Positions 34,706-42,774 of a DNA stretch of 60,589 nt are shown here, piece by piece. The translations under genes were made by a program, and so were the position numbers. Below the pieces are notes generated by a model that was not told where the DNA came from, did no database searches, and saw only the letters and a program-made list of their open reading frames with translations. This stretch comes from Dongia_B sp035539075 (GTDB taxonomy: Bacteria; Pseudomonadota; Alphaproteobacteria; Dongiales; Dongiaceae). The number at the start of each line of letters is the position of its first letter. The first letter of the stretch is position 1. Where the stretch lies: positions 1-60,589 of the forward strand of contig DATLJB010000126.1 in the NCBI GenBank assembly GCA_035539075.1, in the 5' to 3' direction.

Positions 34706-36616
34706 ATGGATACCGGGTTGGGCGCGGATTGCGATTATCTGGTCGTCGGCTCCGGCGCCGGTGGCGGCACACTGGCGGCCCGCCTGGCCGAAGCCGGGCG
34801 GCGCGTCATTCTGCTGGAAGCGGGCGGCGATCCCCGCCGTGAGGCCGCGCCGCGCCTGCCGGAAGACTATGACGTGCCGGCCTTCCACCCTTTCGCCTCG
34901 GAAAATCACGAGATCTCCTGGGATTTCCGCGTACGGCACTATGCCGATGACCAGATGCAACGGCGCGATCCGAAATGCGGCGCGGAGGGCGTCCTCTATC
35001 CCCGCGCCAGCGCCCTCGGCGGCTGTACGGCGCATCACGCGCAGATCTTTCTCTATCCCCATGATTCCGATTGGGACGGCATCGCCGCGCTGACGGGCGA
35101 TGCGAGCTGGCGCGCCGCCGCCATGCAGCGCTATGCCGGCAAGGTGGAGGATTGCCGCCATCGCCTGCTGTGGCGCCTGCTGCATCGCCTCGGGCTCGAC
35201 CCGACGGGCCATGGCTGGAACGGCTGGCTGCCGACCGAGCACGCCCGCCCGCGCGAAGTGTTCAGGGACGACGACCTTATCGGCCTTGTGCTCGATTCGG
35301 CCCATATGGCGCTGCACGGCACGCCGCGTTTGCTGGCCAGTCTCAAGCGGCTGCTGATAGGTCAGGCCGATCCGAATGACCGGCGCATGCTGCGCGCGCG
35401 GGCCGAGGGTGTCTGCTACACCCCGCTCGCGACCGACGACCATCGGCGATATGGCACGCGGGAGCGCATCCTGGACGTGGCGCGTCGCCATCCCGATCGC
35501 CTGCGCATCGAGCTCAACGCCCTGGCGACCCGCGTTATCATCGATGACGGCAACAACGCCGTCGGCGTCGCCTATTTGAAGGGCGCGCAGCTTTACCGGG
35601 CACATTCAGGCCCCGACAATCCGGGCCGCGCGCACAATCCGGCCGCCGAACAGCGCATCCTGCGCGCCGCCCACGGCGTCATCCTTGCCGGCGGCGCCTT
35701 CAACACGCCGCAACTGCTGATGCTCTCCGGCATCGGCCCCGCCGATCATCTCCGGCGGCATGGAATCGCGGCCAGGATCGATCTGCCCGGCGTCGGCCGG
35801 AACCTGCAGGACCGCTACGAAGTCGGGGTGGTGAACCGGCTGCACCAATCCTGGCGGGTGCTTGAGGGCGCGCGTTTCGAAAAGGGCGATCCGCTCTACG
35901 AGCTGTGGCGGACGAAGCGCTCCGGCATGTATATCTCCAGCGGCGCCGCGATCGCCGTTTCCAAGAGATCGGACGAGGCCCGGCCCGACCCCGATCTCTT
36001 CTGCATGGCGTTGCTGGCGAAATTCGCCGGCTATTTCCCCGGCTATTCGCGCCTCATCGCGGAGCGTCACGACTATCTCACCTGGGCGATCCTCAAGGCG
36101 CATACCGGCAACCGCAGCGGCACCGTCGAGCTGCGATCAGCAGACCCCCGCGACACGCCGATCATCAATTTCAACTATTTCCCTGACGGCAATGACGTCG
36201 CCGATGCCGGCGAAGACCTGAGCGCCGTCGTCGCCGGCATCCGCTTCGCCCGCCGGCTGGCCGAGCCTTTGCGGAAGCGCGGCATCATCCTGGAAGAGGA
36301 GCTGCCGGGATCGCATCTGCAGAGCGATGCCGCACTTGCCGCCTATATCCGCGACAATGCCTGGGGGCATCACGCCTCCTGCAGCTGCGCCATCGGCGCG
36401 CGGGAAGCCGGCGGCGTGGTCGACAGCCGCTTCCGGGTGCACGGCGTCAACCGCCTGCGCATTGTCGATGCCTCGATCTTTCCCCGCATTCCCGGCTTCT
36501 TCATCGTCAGCGCCGTCTACATGATCGCGGAGAAGGCGGCAGATGCCATTCTCGCCGACGAAGCCGGTGCATCGCCGACATCCGTTTACGCATCGCCCGG
36601 AGAAGGAGCCATATGA
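34706..36616 (+). CDS. GMC family FAD-dependent oxidoreductase
   Basis: The 636-residue flavoprotein opens with an FAD-binding motif, DYLVVGSGAGGGTLAARLAEAGRRVILLEAGGD (residues about 9-40). Typical GMC segments follow: PRASALGGCTAHHAQIFLYP, GVILAGGAFNTPQLLMLSGIGP, and a C-terminal active-site region ending WGHHASCSCAIG...VDSRFRVHGVNRLRIVDASIFPRIP. The HH pair supplies the usual catalytic His; the second Asn/His is less certain. There is no signal peptide. It begins 19 bases after the cytochrome gene (GTG at 34703 is possible) and overlaps the next gene by ATGA, so the three genes form an operon. GMC enzymes oxidise alcohols, including sterols and long-chain alcohols. Confidence 0.9.
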   Translation: MDTGLGADCDYLVVGSGAGGGTLAARLAEAGRRVILLEAGGDPRREAAPRLPEDYDVPAFHPFASENHEISWDFRVRHYADDQMQRRDPKCGAEGVLYPRASALGGCTAHHAQIFLYPHDSDWDGIAALTGDASWRAAAMQRYAGKVEDCRHRLLWRLLHRLGLDPTGHGWNGWLPTEHARPREVFRDDDLIGLVLDSAHMALHGTPRLLASLKRLLIGQADPNDRRMLRARAEGVCYTPLATDDHRRYGTRERILDVARRHPDRLRIELNALATRVIIDDGNNAVGVAYLKGAQLYRAHSGPDNPGRAHNPAAEQRILRAAHGVILAGGAFNTPQLLMLSGIGPADHLRRHGIAARIDLPGVGRNLQDRYEVGVVNRLHQSWRVLEGARFEKGDPLYELWRTKRSGMYISSGAAIAVSKRSDEARPDPDLFCMALLAKFAGYFPGYSRLIAERHDYLTWAILKAHTGNRSGTVELRSADPRDTPIINFNYFPDGNDVADAGEDLSAVVAGIRFARRLAEPLRKRGIILEEELPGSHLQSDAALAAYIRDNAWGHHASCSCAIGAREAGGVVDSRFRVHGVNRLRIVDASIFPRIPGFFIVSAVYMIAEKAADAILADEAGASPTSVYASPGEGAI

Positions 36617-37794
36617 TGCTTCTCTATGCCCTGCATGGCGTTCTCGTCTTCTTCCTGCATCTCGAGCGCCGCTTCGAGCCGTTCTTCCGGCCGGGGCTGA
36701 ACGCCCTGCTGCGCGAGCCCTCGGCCCGGATGATCCAGTGGCTGATCAATGCGCGGCGCCCCAACGAGGGGATGCGCATCGCCGAGGAAAGGCCGGAACC
36801 GGATGAAGAGATTTTTCTGCAGAGCATGATCGATACTATGCGCGTGCATCTGGAAAAGGATTTCAAGCCCGGCACCTTCGAGCGCGCCGGCAATACCAAG
36901 ACCCACGGCCTGATGCGCGGCGAGCTGATCATCCGTGACGACCTGCCCGCCCATCTGCGCCATGGCATCTTCGCCATGCCGCGCCGCTTTCCCGCCTGGG
37001 TCCGCTTCTCCGGTCCCGGCCCGCATGTCGAGCCGGATATCGACGATGTCGGTTTCGTCAGCATCGGCGTGAAGCTGATGGATGTGCCTGGGCCGAAGCT
37101 GATGGAGGAAGAGAAGCATACCCAGGACCTGCTCTCGATCTGCACGCCGACCTTCGTCACGCCGAATACGCGCGCCAACGCGCAGCTTCAGGTCTGGAGC
37201 TGGCGCCACCTACCGGTCTTCTATTTCTTCGATCCCAAGGCCACGCATATCCTGGATTTCCTGATGCAGAGCTGGTGGAACGAGACGCAGACCAATCCGC
37301 TGGGCGCCACCTATTACAGCTGCGTTCCCTATCTGCTCGGCGAAGGCCAGGCCTGCCAATACAGCTTCCAGCCGCGCACCAAGGTCTATCGCCATATCCC
37401 CCGCCTGCCCTTCAGGCCGCCGGACAATTACCTGCGCGACAATATGGTGCGCACCCTGGCGGAGACGGATGTGGAATTCGACCTGACAGTTCAACTTCAG
37501 ACTGATCCCCATCGCATGCCGATCGAGGATGCGAGCGTGCTGTGGCCCACGCGCCTGTCGCCGCGCATTCCGGTCGCGACGCTACGGATCCCGAAGCAGA
37601 GATTCGACAGCCCGGCACAGATGGCGTTTGCCCACAACCTGCGCCTCAATCCCTGGCATTGCCTGGCTGAGCACCGGCCGCTCGGCAATCAAAGCCGCGC
37701 GCGACGCCGCATGTACCAGGAGCTCGCGGTCTTCCGCCAGAAGATGAACAACGAGACCCATATCGAGCCGACCGGGAACGAGATCTTCGATTGA
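36613..37794 (+). CDS. Catalase-fold haem protein
   Basis: The 393-residue protein starts in an ATGA overlap with the GMC gene, after AGAAGGAG. It has the minimal catalase core: distal His98 in NTKTHGLMRGEL, PAWVRFSGPG, GATYYSCVPYLLGEGQACQYSFQP, and LNPWHCLAEHRPLG followed by a candidate proximal Tyr368 in RRRMY. It lacks most of the N- and C-terminal extensions of true catalases. This resembles the group that includes allene oxide synthase and small bacterial peroxidases, which act on fatty-acid hydroperoxides rather than H2O2. A hydrophobic N-terminal stretch (about 2-16) could attach it to the membrane. Confidence 0.85.
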   Translation: MMLLYALHGVLVFFLHLERRFEPFFRPGLNALLREPSARMIQWLINARRPNEGMRIAEERPEPDEEIFLQSMIDTMRVHLEKDFKPGTFERAGNTKTHGLMRGELIIRDDLPAHLRHGIFAMPRRFPAWVRFSGPGPHVEPDIDDVGFVSIGVKLMDVPGPKLMEEEKHTQDLLSICTPTFVTPNTRANAQLQVWSWRHLPVFYFFDPKATHILDFLMQSWWNETQTNPLGATYYSCVPYLLGEGQACQYSFQPRTKVYRHIPRLPFRPPDNYLRDNMVRTLAETDVEFDLTVQLQTDPHRMPIEDASVLWPTRLSPRIPVATLRIPKQRFDSPAQMAFAHNLRLNPWHCLAEHRPLGNQSRARRRMYQELAVFRQKMNNETHIEPTGNEIFD

Positions 37795-37804
37795 GCCGCA
37801 ATGA

Positions 37805-39334
37805 TCAATCGCGGGCGAGCCACTGTAATGCCCGCAGGCCCGGCAGAAAGAAATAGGCGCCGCCGCGCACCTGGACGAATTGCGGCATGCCCTGGCGGAT
37901 AAGACACGGGCCTTCGGCACTCGGCTGCCGGAACCGGTCGGTCGGATGGCCCGCGGGGAAGGGCTGGCGATTGCCGAGCAGCGGATCGGCTTCGTCACCG
38001 AGGCCGGCGAACCTGGCATTGTTGAGCCAAGCTCCCTGAACGAATTCGAACTGCCGCGCGATATTTGCATTGAGGCAGATGAAATGCAGACCGCTTTGCG
38101 GATCGGGGGCATCCGGCAGGGTGGCATCGGCCGGCGCCAGCCAGCGCCCGTATTCCCTGCCCCGACGCATGAGCCGATGAAAGCGCGCGGAGGCGATGGT
38201 ATCGGCCTCTGCCGTGCCGATCAGCCCGAGAATGGCCAGCAGCTTACGGATCAAGCCTTGCCTTCCATCAGGAAAATCGCCGGTGCGCGGATTGGCGCGC
38301 CGGATATGCGCGGCGACCGGACAACCATATCCCGCCCTGTCCTGCATGAAATCGAAGCCGTTATGCACCCGTTCCTCGTCTTCGATCCCTGGAATATCGG
38401 CGCTTCCGAGACCGGGCAAGGGATAGCCCGATCGCCGCCGCCCGACCATCGCCTCGGCAAGCGCTTCCGCGTCAGCTGCCCCGGCCGACTGGTGCATCCA
38501 GCGCCAGAAACCGCGGACATCCTGATCCAGCTGGCGGAAGACCAGATAGCTGCCGTTGCGGCCGAGATCGCGGCGCTCCGGCTGGTCGATCGCGGCAGGC
38601 AACATCCCGCTTCCGGCAGCGGCGCCATCCAGCAACGGCCGTTCGGTAAAGAGACCATATTCATTGCGATAGCCGAGCAGGATCTCCCCCAGGGCCATGA
38701 CGTTGCGGTAGGCCATGTTTTCGCTGGCAGTCGATTGATGCGCGCCCTGCCAATCCGGCGCCGGCTGCGAGATGCCGTCCATAAAGCCGAAGGGTTCACG
38801 GTCCCCCATGTCACTGGTATCCAGCCGGGTGACAAGAGCCATGCCGGACGACACGATCTCCGTCTGGACACGCTCGGCGAAGGCGTCGATCCGGCCGGCT
38901 TCGGCAAACAGCATCACCAGCAGATGGGGTTCCCTCTCGCCGGTTCCCCATCGCCAGTTCTGCGGCGTATTGGCGGCAATATCGCCAAGCCGGGCCGAGC
39001 GGCTTGGATCGGCCGCCATGCCGGCGGCGAACTCGGCCGAGAAACTGTCAACCACTTCTGGGGCGCAACCCAGTGCGCGCAGCCCCGCCCCCGAGAGCGC
39101 GAGCTGCGTGATCTCGCTCAGATAGCCGCTTTCCAGATCCGCCATCGTCGCCGGATGCTGGCTTCGCAGCCAGGCGCGGGCCGCGCGTGGATCGGTTATC
39201 CGGAGCAGCAGGTAGCAGCAGCCGGCAAGCTTGCCGAAGCCGCTGCGAATGATCGCCTGCACGTCGCGGAGATCGTCATCCGACAATGCGTCGGCCGAAG
39301 GCATTGCCGTAAGTGAGCCTGCCGGTTTCTCCAT
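37805..39334 (-). CDS. DyP-type haem peroxidase
   Basis: The 509-residue protein belongs to the dye-decolorizing peroxidase superfamily. The signature GFMDGISQP supplies the catalytic Asp186, and the proximal His343 lies in AAHIRRANPR. The C-terminal half (GLHFICLNANIARQFEFVQGAWLNN) is the second ferredoxin-like domain. Compared with short bacterial DyPs (about 310 residues) it is long and resembles the larger class. It has no Tat signal, so it is probably cytoplasmic. It is the last gene of a minus-strand operon, its start overlapping the previous stop by one base, and it meets the catalase-fold gene tail to tail 10 bases away. Confidence 0.9.
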   Translation of the reverse strand: MEKPAGSLTAMPSADALSDDDLRDVQAIIRSGFGKLAGCCYLLLRITDPRAARAWLRSQHPATMADLESGYLSEITQLALSGAGLRALGCAPEVVDSFSAEFAAGMAADPSRSARLGDIAANTPQNWRWGTGEREPHLLVMLFAEAGRIDAFAERVQTEIVSSGMALVTRLDTSDMGDREPFGFMDGISQPAPDWQGAHQSTASENMAYRNVMALGEILLGYRNEYGLFTERPLLDGAAAGSGMLPAAIDQPERRDLGRNGSYLVFRQLDQDVRGFWRWMHQSAGAADAEALAEAMVGRRRSGYPLPGLGSADIPGIEDEERVHNGFDFMQDRAGYGCPVAAHIRRANPRTGDFPDGRQGLIRKLLAILGLIGTAEADTIASARFHRLMRRGREYGRWLAPADATLPDAPDPQSGLHFICLNANIARQFEFVQGAWLNNARFAGLGDEADPLLGNRQPFPAGHPTDRFRQPSAEGPCLIRQGMPQFVQVRGGAYFFLPGLRALQWLARD

Positions 39335-40593
39335 CAGATCTCCGCCAGCCAGAGACGCGCTTCGTCATCGGAAAGATGGGTGCGGTCGAACCCCGCGCGG
39401 ATCCGGGCATTGCGCGCGAGATCACGCGTCGTCAGTCCCGGATAGGCCTTGTACCAGACATCCGTCCGCAATTGATGACGGCGGAGGAAATTCTTGAACT
39501 CATGTTCCCGCGACGCCCCGCCGGAAACCAGGAAACTGACGGCGGGATAGCCGATGCCGTTGGAAAAGACCAGGTTGAGCCCGAAGGCGACCTTGTTGAT
39601 GAAGTCGTCCATATAGCTCTCCAGGCTACCATCATAATTGCTGGCAAAGACGACGCGGCGGTCATCGTCCAGCAGGACCCAGCGGGCGAAATGGATCGTC
39701 CCCACCCGCGCCAGCCGGCCGCGGGTGTAGATATAGGTGGTCGACCAATTGACGGTATAGAGGATCACCCTTGTCAGATAGCGACGGAACGGGCCCGGCT
39801 TCAGCGAGCCGATGGCGCTGAAGGGATTGGTGACGTCGTGGTCTTCGCGCGCCGACATCTCACGGATGCGCCCGGCATCCACCCGCGGCGTGACGACGGG
39901 GTCGCTGGTCTCCTTCCGCCGCAGGATCAACAGAAAGAACGGTGCACCCAGGATCAGGAACGGTGACAGGACGAGCCCGATCAGCGGCAGGGACAAGAGC
40001 CCGGCGATTTGCGTCAGACATTCGGGAATTGTCTTTCCGGCGACAGGCGTAAGCCGCGTGCCATCCTTCGACAACGCATCCCGCAAGGCCTGATGCAAGA
40101 GCGCCGGCGATGTTTCGCTCAGTCGCGGCAGGGCAGACAGGAGCGCGTCATGAAGCTGCGCCTCCTCCCGGACCTGGCGAACCGTGCGGCCGACCCAATT
40201 CACATAATAGGTCGTGGGCTTGACGTCGCGCGCCCGCATCCATTGCAAGAGATCGGTCGCCTCGTCCATCCCATCGCAATGACGGAAGATCTCTCGCAGG
40301 CCATCGGCCGCCCGCGCCGCCAGATCCTCCAGCAGCGCATCACCCGGTCCGTCGCAATCGGCAATGAAGGTGAGATAGATCTGTTCTTCCGGCAATGGGC
40401 TGTCGGGATAGGCCTGGCGGTCGCCCAGGGTTTCATCGTCAAGGATGACGAAGCGGGCAACATGGATATTCTCGAAACCGGCAAACGGCACCAGCCCGTT
40501 CTGCGGATCGGCCAGGCCGGGAGCCACATTGAGCGTTGCCAGCAGGCCGCGCAGCGCCTCCACCCGCTCTCGCCGGACGGGGGCCAGGATCAT
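39334..40593 (-). CDS. Tandem ferredoxin-like (DyP-fold-like) protein of unknown function
   Basis: From ATG 40593 (AAGGGC about 5 bases upstream; ATG 40614 is possible) the protein has 419 residues. Two halves look homologous. The first holds IHVARFVILDDE...LTFIADCDGPGDALLEDLA, and the second IHFARWVLLDDD...VFASNYDGSLESYMDDFI, with similar tails (KPTTYYVNW and RTDVWYKAYPG). The H-x-A-R-[FW]-V-[IL]-L-D-D pattern with paired strands fits dimeric alpha/beta-barrel domains, the fold of DyP peroxidases. A hydrophobic hairpin (about 210-240) lies between them, so it may sit on the membrane. No haem ligand is evident. It is translationally coupled to the DyP gene. Confidence 0.7.
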   Translation of the reverse strand: MILAPVRRERVEALRGLLATLNVAPGLADPQNGLVPFAGFENIHVARFVILDDETLGDRQAYPDSPLPEEQIYLTFIADCDGPGDALLEDLAARAADGLREIFRHCDGMDEATDLLQWMRARDVKPTTYYVNWVGRTVRQVREEAQLHDALLSALPRLSETSPALLHQALRDALSKDGTRLTPVAGKTIPECLTQIAGLLSLPLIGLVLSPFLILGAPFFLLILRRKETSDPVVTPRVDAGRIREMSAREDHDVTNPFSAIGSLKPGPFRRYLTRVILYTVNWSTTYIYTRGRLARVGTIHFARWVLLDDDRRVVFASNYDGSLESYMDDFINKVAFGLNLVFSNGIGYPAVSFLVSGGASREHEFKNFLRRHQLRTDVWYKAYPGLTTRDLARNARIRAGFDRTHLSDDEARLWLAEI

Positions 40594-40647
40594 GATATGC
40601 CCTTGCTTGATCATTGCCGAGAACCGCTCGACAAGATGATGGAGGCG

Positions 40648-41079
40648 CTAGAACTGCAGCACGAAATCAATCAGCCGGGTTTTGTCCCAGAAGACTTTGC
40701 CGAGATACATCTTCGGCTGGATCATCCGGATCTCGTCGCGGATCCAATGTGCGACGAGCGAGGTGTCGGAATAATCGAGCACGATGCATTCCTTGCCGTC
40801 CAGCCAGCTCGGCGCTTTATAGACCTTGGCAATGATGGCATTCAGCCCGAAAGGCAGGATGCGGTTCTTGAGATAGCCGGCCTTGGCGTCGAAGACTTTC
40901 CCCTGCCAGGCAAAATGACTGATCAGCGTGGCGATGTTCTTGCTCATGGAGGTTCCCGGCGCGATGATCGCCGTTCCCTCGGCCTGGCCATCCGGAATAG
41001 GTCCGGCTTCGTGCTCGGAGAACAGCTTGTCGAGATCGGTTTGACTCATGGCGAGCAACTGAGCGACATCGTAGGCCAT
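40648..41079 (-). CDS. Hypothetical protein of the haem oxidoreductase cluster
   Basis: The start at ATG 41079 (GGGGGAG 9 bases upstream; GTG 41088 is possible) gives 143 residues. The protein begins MAYDVAQLLAMSQTDLDKLF, then GPIPDGQAEGTAIIAPGTSM. Its strongly patterned C-terminal half includes WQGKVFDAKAGYLKNRILPFGLNAIIAKVYKAPSWLDGKECIVLDYSDTS. That half looks like a lipocalin- or START-like beta domain, but I cannot name a family. It lies between the DUF2235 gene and the tandem-domain gene, all on the same strand. Confidence 0.7.
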   Translation of the reverse strand: MAYDVAQLLAMSQTDLDKLFSEHEAGPIPDGQAEGTAIIAPGTSMSKNIATLISHFAWQGKVFDAKAGYLKNRILPFGLNAIIAKVYKAPSWLDGKECIVLDYSDTSLVAHWIRDEIRMIQPKMYLGKVFWDKTRLIDFVLQF

Positions 41080-41346
41080 TTTGCGCACTCCCCCGTTATC
41101 TGTCAGCCCTTATTTCCGGTATAGCTGCTGCTTTGCATGCGTGACGATCCGCGATCGTCACGCGCCTACTCCCCTTGGATTTTCGTGAGCCACTCCGTCA
41201 TTTTTAAACCTCGTTCCTGGACGGTGCAACCGCGGCGGTTCTTGGCGCCGAAACGTTCCCCATAATGCGGTGCACCGGGCCTTCATCGGACTTTTCCTGA
41301 AGCGGCATACCCGGATGTCAGTAAATGGTCTAAGCGGCCATCGCTC

Positions 41347-42498
41347 TCACGACGCCACGGCAATGCTGGCGATCGGTGCGCTACCATTGAAAAGCGGCAC
41401 CAAGTTCCGCGACCGATAAGCCCCCGTCGCGAACTTTCCGGGAATATCGTTATCCGAAAACCGGGCGGGTTTCCCGAAGCGGGCGACAACGCTGCTGTGG
41501 AGGGCCTCATTGATCGTCGGCAACGGCTTTCCATCACCTCCCAGCGGCCGATAGAGCGCCTCAAATGGCGAGACATTGAACATCGTCTCGCAGACGCATC
41601 TGAAGGTCGGCGTCAGCCTGTCCTTCGCCGACCATCCCTGCCGTGGATCGTGCTGGGAGGCCAGGGGATCAAGTATCGCCGCATCGGGAAGAACGCTCCA
41701 ATCGATTGCCAGGCCATCGGCCTCGGCCTTTTTTGCCATCCAGACCAGCGGGATATCGGCTAGGCCGCGGTCGACGAAGCCGCCACCGACATCGGAATGA
41801 CAGCCGCTGAACCAGACCTGCTCGATCACACTGCCGGCCGGCGCCGTGCCGGTCCAAAGCGTCGGCACGAACTCATCCCGTTCCTCATCGATGGCCAAAG
41901 CGTGGCAACCGTGCTTGACGATGTGAGACGGGCTGGTGTCGTGGAACCCGTATCGCTGATTGACAAGATTGCTGCCGAGGAAATGGGTCGGTATGCCAAG
42001 TGCGCCGACCGTATCCCAAACACCGAGAAACCTGATCTCGACGTCGAGATGGCAATCCGTGCCGCAGGCGTTTTTGAAATCCTCCGGGGAGTGCGGGCCC
42101 TCTTTACGGTAGTAATCCCAGGCTTTGCCGAGATCACTGAGTTTCTGCCGCTTGAGCAGGCCGCACGATCCGATGAATCCCGCCACGCTGCGCGCCGTGA
42201 AGGCGCCGCGCGAAAAACCGAACAGGAATATCTCGTCGCCGGGCAAATAATTCTGGGCAAGGAACATATAGCCCGAGCGGATGATGTCGTCGATGCCAAG
42301 GCCGGTGGCGCCGTCTACGATCCGCTCGATATTGAGCCCTGTAGCGCCGATGCCGCGCAGATACAGCACCGATTGCTGCACGCCGCCGGTATCCTGCGTC
42401 GCGTGGATGGCACGCGCGATGCGGACGACATTGGTCTCGGCCTTGTCGCCATCGGCGCTGTTCCATGTGCCATCGAAGCAGAGAACCAAACGTCGCAT
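41347..42498 (-). CDS. DUF2235 alpha/beta-hydrolase
   Basis: The start at 42498 (GGGGAGGG 4 bases upstream) gives 383 residues beginning MRRLVLCFDGTWNSADGDKAETNVVRI, the canonical DUF2235 opening. The nucleophile elbow is GFSRGA (Ser96), the acid is probably in GVWDTVGALG, and the His in SGCHSDVGGGF. DUF2235 includes Tle1-type phospholipases secreted by type VI systems, but this protein has no PAAR, VgrG or immunity neighbours. It is more likely a cellular lipase or esterase, first in the operon that ends with the DyP gene. Confidence 0.9.
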   Translation of the reverse strand: MRRLVLCFDGTWNSADGDKAETNVVRIARAIHATQDTGGVQQSVLYLRGIGATGLNIERIVDGATGLGIDDIIRSGYMFLAQNYLPGDEIFLFGFSRGAFTARSVAGFIGSCGLLKRQKLSDLGKAWDYYRKEGPHSPEDFKNACGTDCHLDVEIRFLGVWDTVGALGIPTHFLGSNLVNQRYGFHDTSPSHIVKHGCHALAIDEERDEFVPTLWTGTAPAGSVIEQVWFSGCHSDVGGGFVDRGLADIPLVWMAKKAEADGLAIDWSVLPDAAILDPLASQHDPRQGWSAKDRLTPTFRCVCETMFNVSPFEALYRPLGGDGKPLPTINEALHSSVVARFGKPARFSDNDIPGKFATGAYRSRNLVPLFNGSAPIASIAVAS

Positions 42499-42774
42499 CT
42501 CGCCCTCCCCGAACAGGAACACGCGGTTTGATCTGTTTCTCGCCAATACCGGTCGACCGTGGCTCTACCGATCGCAGCGGCGCGCCATCACTCGGCCGTC
42601 GTGATTGTTCGCCAGGAAGAGCCGATCCCCTTCCCGCAATCTGGACCTTTCCGGACAGTTTGACCAGCGAAGACCCGCCGATGCGACAGAAACGGGTTTG
42701 TCGATTATCCCTTTATGTCATTCATTTGGATGAGGTGATTTTCGCGCCGTGCCATCGCGCCCGTCTTATCGCCC

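Noticed and set aside
41347..42498. DUF2235 gene as a type VI secretion effector
   Set aside because: No VgrG, PAAR, Tap adaptor or immunity gene is adjacent, and it sits in an operon with oxidoreductases.
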